Source of the DNA: Torymus aiolomorphi
Taxonomy: Eukaryota > Arthropoda > Insecta > Hymenoptera > Torymidae
Assembly: GCA_036365515.1 (NCBI GenBank)
Contig: CM070875.1
Coordinates: 104,264,628-104,328,627 of the forward strand
Direction of reading: 5' to 3'
Length of the DNA stretch: 64,000 nt
Positions 10,793 through 20,110 of the stretch are shown here, in pieces. Positions within the stretch are counted from its first letter, which is position 1. Each line of letters starts with the position of its first letter. The position numbers were made by a program, and so were the translations under genes. The notes beneath the pieces are model-generated. The model did no database searches and was not told the DNA's origin. It worked only from the letters and a program-made list of their open reading frames with translations.

Positions 10793-12069
10793 TTCAGTAG
10801 CGAGAAAATAAATGCAATAAATAAACCAAAAATAAATTATGATTTAATCAGCAAACACACGAAGAACACAAATATAACGGAAACAGCGTTAAAATTCTTA
10901 AACAATTTCAAGGATAACAAAGATCGAAAATTCATCAGACTTATATAATTGGATACAACAAATTACTCTCGGGCAAAAATTTTCTATACGCAAGCCACCT
11001 ATCGGGTAAAAAGTAAGTGAGAAGCGTTGCGTCTGCTATTTCAAATTGATTGTAATGTTTTTGCTTCCTCAAAGAGGAAGCTTTGTAACGGTGAGAAAAA
11101 TTTTCATATGTGTATATTATTTGATTTTGATGATTTTTGATTTCGTGGATGTATGTATGTGTGTGTGTGCGTGTGTGTGTGTGTATATTTCAACTCTTAA
11201 TATCTCCGAAACTAATCAACCGATTTTCGTCGGGTAAAGCTTATTCGCTTCGTCTTGCGGCAAAAGGAAAGTACCCTGATGGATTTGGGATTTTATTGAT
11301 TTTCTTTTGTTTTATAACCAAAAAACGATTTTGAATTTTTAGTTTTTTTGATTTTTTCGTATCTTATAGTAATTATTACATAAAATAATATACTTCTCTT
11401 AAAAGGTATTCAAATTACCTACATTTTCTTTTTTTAAAATTTAAAATTTAAAATATCTTCACTCTGTCATTTGTTATTAATGAAAACTTTTTTATATTTA
11501 AAAAATTAATATCTCAAAAAATAATTTATTTATCGACTTGAAATTTTAACTGTTACTTATTACACTTGTTGGTGGCAATATTGTGTTGCAATTTTAAGTG
11601 ATTATCTATATGAATATATATTATACATTTATTTTCGAGAACTATCATTTTAATATTTTTATATAATGTAGTCAATTAAAATATCAAAACGTATTAATAG
11701 TGCCATTTTTAGCCCCTTCTTTTATCTCTTTTTTAATCTCAATTTTTTTTAAACTTGGTGGTCTGTCAAAGCTTTTTTAAAATAGGTACGTAATATACTA
11801 TTTTGCAAGAAACTGGTATAAGACGCATCGGTTCAAAGTATTATTGAAATTCTTTAGCATTCCTTTTTATGAAAAATGTATTTTCAGAATTTCAATTTTT
11901 AATTAGGAAACGATGAATTAGTTTGAGGAAGCTAAGTGCCAAAGAATTGGCAGCGGTTTTTTTTTTTTTGCGAAATAACCTATGAAAATGTCAATCGTGC
12001 ATATAAGTGAAATTCGAAGTGCAAAAAGATATTCCATAAAGAATTAAAAATGATAAATAAAAATAATAA
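10793..12069. other. Non-coding region of the 4-kb transposon, upstream of its transposase
   Basis: No gene. It contains a TG/GTGTGCGTGTG microsatellite at about 11150-11187, followed by a CTTAATATCTCCGAAACTAATC segment of the kind often seen in insect repeats. An imperfect outer pair (TGCTTCCTCAAAGAGGAAGC near 11050 and GAGGAAGC near 11930) may mark a smaller insertion. A promoter for the transposase should lie just right of 10792, but none is recognisable. Confidence 0.5.
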
Positions 12070-12487
12070 GGTTACTAGAGAGCGAAATACATCTAGTCCA
12101 CGCGCTGTACAGCGCGCCGCATACCGCGCACGAAGGAGACGCTGCGTCTGCTCTTTCGCGTTCTGTTTCTCTAAGAAAAACATTCGAGCAAATTTTGCAA
12201 AAAATCCTTTCCGACGTAAAAAATGCTCAGCTTTCGATCTAGATGATAAAAAAAAAATATTAAAAATATACTTTCCGAGATATAGTATGTTTTATACTTT
12301 TTGAGGGTGAAAATGGAAAATTTCGGAAAAACCACTTACACCATTGGAAAGCTGAGGAAAAAATACGTCGGAAACGCTTATCACATAATTTTTTGAAATT
12401 CATATTGATATCGTAAACACGACTTGAAAATAGCATGATTTGACGCTCGCGCGCCGCGCTGGGAGGGTTGAGGCGAAACGTCTCATA

Positions 12488-13147
12488 TCTAGTTGTTAAT
12501 ATATTGTTTTATTTCATCATATTTAAGTTCTACATTATCTATATCATTAGTATTTACATTTTCACCATCTGCAATTTTACTATAAATTTTCATTTCAATC
12601 AAAGCACAATCATGAATTTTATAGCAATATTTAAATAAGTACTTGATGCTCAATATAGTTGAACAGACTTCAACATTAACATGACAATTAAACAATAGCA
12701 GCAAATAAGGCTTATAAGGAACTACAAATCTAGTGTCTGTCCATTGATTGCCAGGATAATATATTACGTCCGCATCGTTTCTTCGTCAGAATAATGGATA
12801 TCATGTAGTGTTGTACATTGTAGAGTCATTAAACGGCTTTGGAAAATTTTTTGTACATTTTTCTTTTTTTTCATCCATGCAAGGAGAATTGATGTTTTGG
12901 ACCATGATACATGGACCATGTATCATAAATTTTTTACTATTTCATATAAACGTGGATTATTCACATTATCTAGAATTTCCAAACATATATATTTATCTAC
13001 TTCATCAGCGTTATGTAGTTTATCTTCTGCAGCTAAAAAAATTAGCATGTATATTTTGAAATTCATTACGTAAGTGAAGGCTATACATTTTCCAAAAATG
13101 CATTTATTTACAATTTCATTTTTCAATTCTTTAAATTTTTTATTCAA
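12488..13147 (-). pseudogene. Helitron replicase fragment
   Basis: Minus-strand frames read the animal Helitron Rep core in order: KLKNEIVNKCIFGKCIAFTYV, FLAAEDKLHNADEVDKYI, NPRLYEIVKN, MIHGPC, NQWTDTRFVVPY, LLLFNCHVNVEVC, and YDEIKQYI before the transposon boundary. Several frameshifts and stops break it. The segment that normally holds the HUH metal-binding motif (between the FTYV and IFLAAED blocks) is missing or altered, so catalytic activity is not expected. It joins to 7369-7826 once the two insertions are discounted. Confidence 0.8.
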
Positions 13148-13174
13148 TACTTTATATTTATTCTATTCAATATT

Positions 13175-13825
13175 TTATACAATACTCTGTCTCTACTACT
13201 CTGTCTCTACGTATCTGTATCTACATCCCTGTCTCCACGTGTGAATCTCCATGTCTCTGTCTCTCCGACTCTGTCTCTGCGCGCCTAACTCTACGTCTCT
13301 GTCTCTACGTTTCGTTTCTAAGTCTCTGTCTCCACGTCTCTGTCTCCACGTATCTGTCTCCACGTCTCTGTCTCCACGTGCCTGTCTCTACGTCTCTGTA
13401 TCTACATTCCTGTCTCTACGTCTCTGTCTCTGCGTCTGTGTCTCCACGTCTCTGTCTCTACGTCTTTGTCTCCACGTCTGTCTCTCCGACTCTATCTGTA
13501 CGCCTCCGTGTCTACGTGGCTATATCTTCGTCCCTGTCTCTAAGTTCCTGTTTCTACGTTTGACATAGAAGGGTTCATTTCTGAAAACATGGTTGACGAC
13601 AACGATAAGTATAAAAGTGAAGATTTAAATATTGTTCTTGCCGAAATTTACGCTTTCGACCTGCCTATGGTTGCTAAAGATATACGCGATTATTTATTGT
13701 CTAAATAAATATCGCACAAGTCTTTCTCGAATTAATTGCCCTCTACACGAATAATACTTTTATTCAAAACAAACTATAACCATCGACCCATCCATACTCC
13801 TCTCCTGTAAGACATACAGACCAAC

Positions 13826-13895
<70 letters not shown>

Positions 13896-14020
13896 CGACT
13901 CTGTTACTCCTACTCTGTTTCTATGTCTCTGTCAGTTCGACTCTGTCTCTACACCTATGTCTGTCTCTACACGCCTGTCTCTACGCCTCTGCCTCTATTG
14001 CTCTGTCTCTACTTCTATAA
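13175..14020 (+). repeat. CTCTGTCTCTACGT minisatellite with a (CT)n tract
   Basis: From 13180 to 13565 and again from 13894 to about 14020 the sequence is diverged copies of a 12-bp word (CTGTCTCTACGT, CTGTCTCCACGT). Between them, 13829-13892 is a pure CT run. Frames across it (for example a 105-codon LSLRLCLHV-type frame) are simple-sequence translation. Between the two repeat blocks, about 13590-13710, is a short open stretch with MVDDNDKYKSEDLN and a terminal DIRDYLLSK, too short to assign. Confidence 0.85.
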
Positions 14021-14029
14021 CTACAATAT

Positions 14030-14789
14030 CTGGTCGGTCAATAGCCTTTTCATTGATAACGGAACTGTTAAGACAAACTACAAAAACTATGTTGAAATAC
14101 TAAAATAGGTTATAAATATTGCCAAATTAATGTCTAATCGCGAATAAATCCAACAAAACTGCAATAATTTGAGAAATTTATGGAAAATATAATAATAAAT
14201 GCTAAGTTAGGCAAGAGTATACAAAAAGGTGATAAAATAAACCAAATATATGATAAGAATATGAAAAAAGTTATTAACCCTAATGAATAGCGAATACAAT
14301 GAACGACTACTTTTGTAATATTGATAAAGAATTATATGGAAAAATACAACAACCTCTCAATACGGTCATGGATAATTCAAAAATAAATTCTAGAACTCTT
14401 TTCTAAACACCAACAAACCATCACGAAATTACTAAAATCATTAACAATATGAAGCTGAAAAATGGTTGAGTTGATAATATAAATGCTAAAATGCTTAAAA
14501 CGGTATCATACTGTATCGCAACACCACTAGTGCATATAATTAGCCTTTGCATTAAAAAAGCGGTCTGGCCAGAGGTGCTTAAAAAAGCAGAAATAATACC
14601 TATACATTTGAAAAAATAATATACAATCGAATCCTTAATTTTATCAATGAATGCAAAATTATCTCTGATAACCAATTCGGATTTGTCAAAAATAAAAGTA
14701 CAAAAAATGCTTTGAATTATTTATCTAATATGATATATAATATACAATCGGCCTCTTAGATCTTGCGAAAGCTTTAGATACTGTTGATC
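14030..14789 (+). pseudogene. Non-LTR retrotransposon, 5' part of reverse transcriptase
   Basis: Broken frames read a LINE-type polyprotein of the Jockey-like kind. After a linker (NPNEIANTMNDYF-like), there is NMKLKNG.VDNINAKMLK, TPLVHIISLCIKK, WPEVLKKAEIIPIH, then FINECKIISDNQFGFVKNKST and DLAKALDTVDH, which correspond to RT blocks 0-3. Many stops and indels show long inactivation. The frame is cut at 14790 by the copia insertion and resumes at 40586. Confidence 0.75.
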
Positions 14790-14794
14790 ATAAT

Positions 14795-15029
14795 TATTAA
14801 GATGGCGTGTGAGAGAGAAAGATAATGTATTCGCAGCGCCATCACATGGATGACTGTACTGGTGAGCGGCCGAGCGGGAGCTCACTTGACTGTCGGCCTC
14901 CGCATGATGCGGTTGTAAAGCACGTAAGACATTTGTACTACAAATGAAGGTGTGTTAATAAAAATTTGAAGTTGTTACTGTTAACAAGAGTGGTTTATTG
15001 AACAAACCCTTTGATATTAAATATTTACA
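14795..15029 (+). repeat. Copia 5' LTR, with primer-binding site following
   Basis: 235 bp, ending TTAAATATTTACA. It matches 40333-40585 closely, except that the 3' copy has about 18 extra bp near its start (between AAAGAT and GGCGTGTG). Directly after it, from 15030, TGGTAGCAG fits a primer site for the initiator methionine tRNA, as used by insect copia elements. A TTAATAAA word near 14956 could serve polyadenylation. Confidence 0.85.
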
Positions 15030-15124
15030 TGGTAGCAGGTCCGTGGTTGTTCAACTGATAACCTACAACAACCTTCGGGGAGTGTAGGGTATTTTAAGTT
15101 AAGCGCGAGAACAAAGGAAGACGC

Positions 15125-16023
15125 ATGAGCGTAAAAGAAGAGCCTCAAGGAGTAAAAAGTGAAAAGACGAACGAAACTGAAAGTCAAGAAGAGTTTTATG
15201 ATACAGAAAATAGAGAAGTAAAAGAAGAAGTTCCTATTGAAAGCGAGATGGCGTCGGAGAACAAAGGATTTACGTTGCAAGTATTTAACGGGACACATTA
15301 CGACAAATGGAAGTACAAATTGAAATTATACTTAGAATTTAAAGAATGCAGTGGAGTTATTGAAAATGATGTAAGACCGGAAGCGATAACAGAAGTCGAG
15401 TGGAAAAAGAAAGAAATAAAAGCCAAAAATTATATAGTGAACAGTATGACGAATACACAACTAGAATTAATTATTTCAGAAGAAACTACAAAGAAAATGG
15501 TTGCTAATTGGATGAAAATTACTTAGTTAAAAGTAGTGCTGTGAAATTATTATGCAAGACAAAACTACTTGATTTAAAAATCGAAGAAAGTGAGAACCCG
15601 ACAGACTTTTATAATAACTTTGAAAAATGAGTGAACGAATTGAAAAATGCTGGAGAAAATGTGACAAATGAAGATAAATTAAATTACTTCTTATTAGCGC
15701 TACCAGAAAGTATGTCATACATGTTTGATATTGTGGACGCATTAGCTAAAAAGGACAAAATAGTGGAATTTGTAAAATCGAAATTGGAATTTGAATTTAA
15801 GAAAAGACATGGTGAAAGTGATAATTCGAGATCAAACGCGTTTACGGTTGAGAAAAGAAGAGAAGAAAAGAAAAAGACATGTTATGTATGTGGTGGTATA
15901 GGACACATACAGTACGAGTGCCCAACGAAAAACAATTCTTGGAATCAACAGACGCCGCAGCGAGGAAGCGGTAGAGGAAGCCGTGCGCCACAGAGAGTAG
16001 GGGGCAACGGCAGAGGCTACTAG
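15125..16023 (+). pseudogene. gag: Copia gag, frameshifted, with CCHC knuckle
   Basis: Two frames make up the capsid region. 15125-15526 has an acidic N-terminus followed by FTLQVFNGTHYDKWKYKLK, the usual copia capsid start (an FxGxxYxxWK core). 15631-16023 has the remainder and the zinc knuckle CYVCGGIGHIQYEC, exactly C-x2-C-x4-H-x4-C, followed by an RGG/Gly-Arg-rich tail. A stop near 15525 and a frame change before 15631 break it. A long open antisense frame over the Gly-Arg-rich tail is an effect of its GC content. Confidence 0.8.
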
Positions 16024-16204
16024 CAACAGCGAGGAGGCACGAGCGGGCGTGGAGCCAACCAACAGCGCGGATCGAGTTACAACCGGCGTGGCAGTGGCAG
16101 GTACGGACAACGCGGCCGAGGCGCGAGAGCCGGCGACGACGGCAGCCAAGCTGAGCGAGGCGCGGAGAAGAGCGAAGCATTTAGCACATCAGTAGAGGTT
16201 ATGT

Positions 16205-16450
16205 CTGCGCAAACTGATAAAGGTAATAAAATAGAATAGATTTTAGACAGTGGCTGCACGGACCATGTCATAAATAATGACAACTATTTTAATGATTCAA
16301 TTGTATTAAAAGAGCCAATAGATGTTAAAGTTGGAGATGGAGGATTTTAAAGGCCACTAAAATAGGACGAGTAAAAGGCAAATTTAAAGTATTTAATGAT
16401 TTAATTGATTTTAATATTGAAAATGTTTTCTATGTAAAAGAGATGGATAG
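16205..16450 (+). pseudogene. Copia protease remnant
   Basis: The plus strand reads ILDSGCTDHVINN around 16240-16280, matching the aspartic protease motif of copia elements (LDSGxTxHV), then VKVGDGG and, after stops, a VFYVKEMDRK stretch normally near the protease/integrase junction. The reading is cut by the two small MITEs at 16451-17132 and resumes with LMSFAKVTDKNKIVS. Confidence 0.7.
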
Positions 16451-16613
16451 AAAGGACCCCGCACACAATGTATGGGAAAAAATCATTCGGTCAAATTTTG
16501 GGAGGTTTTGCCCATGAGAACTTTTGTTCAGGACCTCAAGATCTATCTTTTCCCCAAGTTTGATCCAATTTGACCGAATGATTATTTTCCATACATTGTG
16601 TGCCGGGTCCTTT
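16451..16613. mobile_element. 163-bp MITE with ~45-bp terminal inverted repeats
   Basis: The left end AAAGGACCCCGCACACAATG is complementary to the right end CATTGTGTGCCGGGTCCTTT. Pairing continues inward through ATGGAAAAT and ATCATTCGGTCAAATT, so the whole piece folds into a long hairpin with a small loop. No coding capacity. The target duplication is obscured by the adjoining piggyBac-like insertion. Confidence 0.75.
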
Positions 16614-16615
16614 AA

Positions 16616-17132
16616 CCCTTTAGTACCGTATGGGTCCTGTAGGACCCACTTTGTTCAACATGCTGTAGAAATCTGAGATTAAATAATTTTTTAAATCTAC
16701 TTATTTAGTCGTATTTTCTTATTTAAGGGGAAGCCTCTCTGGCCATTAAAATGAATTTTTGTTTTTTTCCGTTTCGTTTAGTACATTAAAAAAGGGCTCG
16801 ACGATGAAAATTGGGAATTGACGAAAATTCGGATCTTGAATGGTTTATTTTAGAATAAAAAAATGGTTAATGGTTATTTTTTTTTATTTTGAGTGGTGGA
16901 TCTTGTTTATGAGACAATGTACTAAGAATGTATCACTATCTGAGTTCAATAAAATAATTCTATTGACGGGTATGGGTTGTATAGGTCCTCCAGGATCCAC
17001 TTGGAAAATAGTACTTATCGACACTTTTGGAGAAAAGAAACTGTCGATTGATCTTAGTTAAAGCTTCCACAATTATAGTATACAAAGAAAAAGTCACTTT
17101 TTCCCCAGGAAAGGGGTCTCGGTACGAAAGAG
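16616..17132. mobile_element. piggyBac-like MITE, 517 bp, TTAA duplication
   Basis: It is flanked by TTAA on both sides (16612-16615, 17133-17136) and has 13-bp terminal repeats, CCCTTTAGTACCG left and the complement of CTCTTTCGTACCG right. A TTAA duplication with CCYT-type termini is the signature of the piggyBac superfamily. Subterminal words TATGGGTCCTGTAGGACCCA and its counterpart near 16970 repeat inside. No transposase. It has inserted in the copia element, precisely at the end of the preceding MITE. Confidence 0.8.
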
Positions 17133-17136
17133 TTAA

Positions 17137-17850
17137 TGAGTTTTGCAAAAGTAACTGATAAAAATAAAATTGTTTCAATTGGAAATAGTTCAAAGATTTA
17201 TAGTGAAAATAAATTAGTTGGAATAGCTTGGAAAATTAATAGAGTTTATGAAATGACAGGTTATATAGATCAAAGTAGTGAAACGAATATGAAATAAAAA
17301 ATAAGAAATAAAAAAATGACTATGAAAGAAAGATGGCATAGAACTCTTGGGCATGTTAATTTTAATTATTTAAACACTATGTGTAGAAATCATATATTGA
17401 AAGGTTTGCCTAGTGAAATAGAATCAGATTACTTCAAATGCGCTACATGTATTGAGAATAAAATGCATAATATTCTTTTTGAAAATAATATAAGAAGAGC
17501 GGATGATATTTTAGAAATAGTGCATACAGATTTAAATGGGCCACATTCAGAAGGTTATAAAGGGGAGAAATACTTTCTTACGTTTATTGATGATTACAGT
17601 AAAGTAGCCAAAGTTTATCCGATTAAGTCAAGAAGTGAAGTATATGATAAGTTAGATGAATATATAAATCTAGTCGAGAATAAGACGGGAAAGAAAATTA
17701 AGAAACTGAGATGTGATAATGGCACTAATGTGATAATGAATAAAGAAATGTATAGATTATGTAAGATAAACGGGATTGAATTAGAGACGTGTCCACCGTC
17801 AGTGCATGAGCTTAACGGTACAGCAGAGAGGTACAATAGGACAATTATGG
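17137..17850 (+). pseudogene. pol: Copia integrase, N-terminal and catalytic part
   Basis: After LMSFAKVTDKNKIVS (17133 on), the frame at 17316-17850 contains the pre-integrase zinc region (WHRTLGHVNF ... CATC) and the DDE core: HTDLNGP (first Asp), RCDNGTN (second Asp) and LNGTAERYNRT (Glu). A stop lies near 17296 between the two parts. The gypsy element enters directly after the Glu motif at 17851, and the reading continues at 35809 with the usual post-core sequence. Confidence 0.85.
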
Positions 17851-18529
17851 TGTGACATCCGTCGCCGTATCGTATGATGACGTCTGTCATCAACCCACTT
17901 TTCGTACATTTCCGCAATCGAACACGCTAATATATCGCGTACGGTTATATAGAATCGCGGTCGCCGTCAGCAGTTTTGTAAGCGCTTGCCGAAATTACGC
18001 GTAAGCACCCGACTTACGTGTAATACTTATTCATTTTTTTATCTTCTCGTCGGGTATAAGACCACGTGCGAACGAGGAGACAATCGTCACTCTCGAACTT
18101 CCTCTGGCGTGCCTCTGCATAGTCGATTAAGGCCGAACTACCGGAGACTTGGGTATCCGCTGCAGGATTCCAAAATCCAACAAGAACTAGATTGTAAGTT
18201 GTGCCAAAAACGTCGTTACATTATTGTATCAAAGTGCACATATTAATCCAACACAAGTTTATATATTTCCTACACACGTTATTGCTAAAAGCGTCGTTAC
18301 ATTATTGTATCAAAGTGCAATACACGAAAAATATACATACATATATACACAACGTTATTGCCAAAAGCGTCGTTACATTATTGTATCAAAGTGCAATACA
18401 CGAAAAATATACATACATATATATAATCTTCAATTTCTTAATCCTAGACCAGTGGGAGCTCTCGAGCGAGGCTAAACTCCCAGGACACACAACCTTTATA
18501 TTTAAGTACACCCAATTCTGGGCGTAACA
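17851..18529 (+). repeat. Gypsy 5' LTR, expanded internally
   Basis: 679 bp, starting TGTGAC and ending GTAACA, against 553 bp for the 3' copy. The difference is mostly three copies of a unit of about 80 bp around GTCGTTACATTATTG (18211, 18291, 18369), where the 3' LTR has one (near 35638). A 21-bp block (GTTACGAACCTCGAA... in the 3' LTR, near 35580) is missing here. The short stretch after 18529 has no obvious match to the usual tRNA primer sites. Confidence 0.88.
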
Positions 18530-18600
18530 ATTAGCATCCCTTGTGGGGAGCCTAGCCTAAACTGTTCTAGGATTGAAGATAAAGTCATAAATCTATCAGC

Positions 18601-20100
18601 ATGGTAACGCTAGAAGATATTGACCAGGAGAAGGATCTCGAAAAGTGGTCACACTTAGTAGAGACGTATCGCAGACAAGAGGCGCAATCATTTCAACAAC
18701 GGATGGCTGCCGCCGAACAGACACACAACCTCACATGTGTGTCTTTACGGCTCTCTAACTACGATGGAGAAAGTTTGCCTTTGGATGACTTTATGCAGAC
18801 AGCTCGGATGGGCAGTGCCGAACTCAACGACCCTGCATTAGAAGAAAGTTATCTAAAGATAGTGCTCGCACACATCAAGGGATGAGTGCGAACTGCCATA
18901 AGAAACCAAACAGTTCGAGATTTGGATCACCTAGAATCGCTGTTACTAGCCGCCACCACTCAAACAAAAACATACTCCGAGTATGTGAAACTGATGTGAT
19001 CTGCAAAGATGCGAACAGGTGAGTCAGCCAATGATTTCTACGATCGAGTGGTAGGTTATAAAACTGCAGCCGCCACCGCTCTAAAGAAAGATTTGCCTCC
19101 TACGGCAAATCAGGCCAACACAGTCGCACATTTGGAGTACCTAGCCATCGACGCTTTCATCGAAGGGTTACCAGATGGATGGCGTACCAGTTTTGCTGCG
19201 GTCGCCCCGACCAGTTTGGAACAAACGCTAAATACTGCGCAGGCCCAAGAACGCTACGGAGTTCCGACTGGGTCTAATACAACTAAAATATGTCAGCTGC
19301 TACGTGAGAATCTGACATTAGCTGGACCCACGGACTTTGCGCAAGGAGCAGCATCATCAATTCTAACTGCTGCTGCAAATACAGTGCCACATCTTACACC
19401 GAGTAGCCAACCTCAAAAGAGCCGCAGTAAGAGCAAACGCCGCTCGAGAAGACACGAATCGAGCTCTGATGACAGCGGGAACGAGTCTAGTAGCTACGAA
19501 CACTCAAGAAGAGACAGGCGAAAAGGGAACCGCAAGTCCAAACAGCCGCAGGTATTCTACTTACCACCTCCACCTCGGTATGTAGACTTCGCCAGTCCAG
19601 ACAGTTATCACCGACACGTTATGCCATACTATTACGATAGGAATGATACAGCCTTCCGAGGAAGTTACATAGGACAAGGAAAAATAAATGCTCCAGCACA
19701 ACTCAGTTATTAGCAGGATCACTTATCACCAGGACCCGCGAGACGAAGTAGGACACCACCTCCTTATTCAACGCCGACGCCTCCTCGATCCCGGTCTCCT
19801 TATCGAAAAGTGGCTGAATATTATCCACTCAACACCTTCCTTTGCCAATACTACCTCCTCAACCATATTACTATCCACGACAACCGCAACAACCACCGTC
19901 CAGCTATCGGCCGAGGGAAGCCACGCTGGATAGATCTGGAAACTATCACAACACAGGAGAGCCTCTAAACTCATCAGGTGCTCGACGACGGGACGCAGCG
20001 ACGAGCAATACCGAAACACCACGTCCCACGGTGAGGTTCGAGGAACCAGAACGCTCTGCTCTGTTAACTCAGGGAGCGTCGCACCGACAATACAAGTAAA
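18601..20100 (+). pseudogene. gag: Gypsy gag, interrupted
   Basis: The frame starts MVTLEDIDQEKDL and has VSLRLSNYDGESLPLDDFM, a retrotransposon capsid-like core. It stops at 18883, continues in the same frame through a second stop near 19000, and then runs 19009-19713 (SANDFYDRV, then a Lys/Arg/Ser-rich tail with RSKSKRRSRRHESS and PPPPRYVDF). From 19714 to 20097 another frame carries a Pro/Tyr-rich segment. No CCHC knuckle is seen; the basic tail may bind RNA instead. Confidence 0.7.
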
Positions 20101-20110
20101 AACAGAGAGC

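Larger units (their letters stand above)
8459..12485 (-). mobile_element. 4.03-kb DNA transposon, TA duplication, ~415-bp terminal inverted repeats
   Basis: The terminal arms (8459 to about 8872, and about 12070 to 12485) are inverted copies. They begin TSAGRCGTTTCGCCTCAA and continue through a GCGCGGCGCGC block to a GCGAAATRCATCTAGTCCACGCG-like inner end. TA flanks both sides (8457-8458 and 12486-12487). The host Helitron reading is restored when the element and one TA are removed. A single large ORF, the transposase, occupies the left half. The remaining 1.2 kb towards the right arm is non-coding. A 1.8-kb relative sits at 36934-38745 with the same ends and duplication. Confidence 0.9.

Noticed and set aside
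13251..13568. 105-codon frame rich in LSLRLCLHV
   Set aside because: Translation of the CTCTGTCTCTACGT minisatellite.
15832..16180. Antisense 105 and 112-codon frames
   Set aside because: Shadows of the Gly/Arg-rich gag tail.
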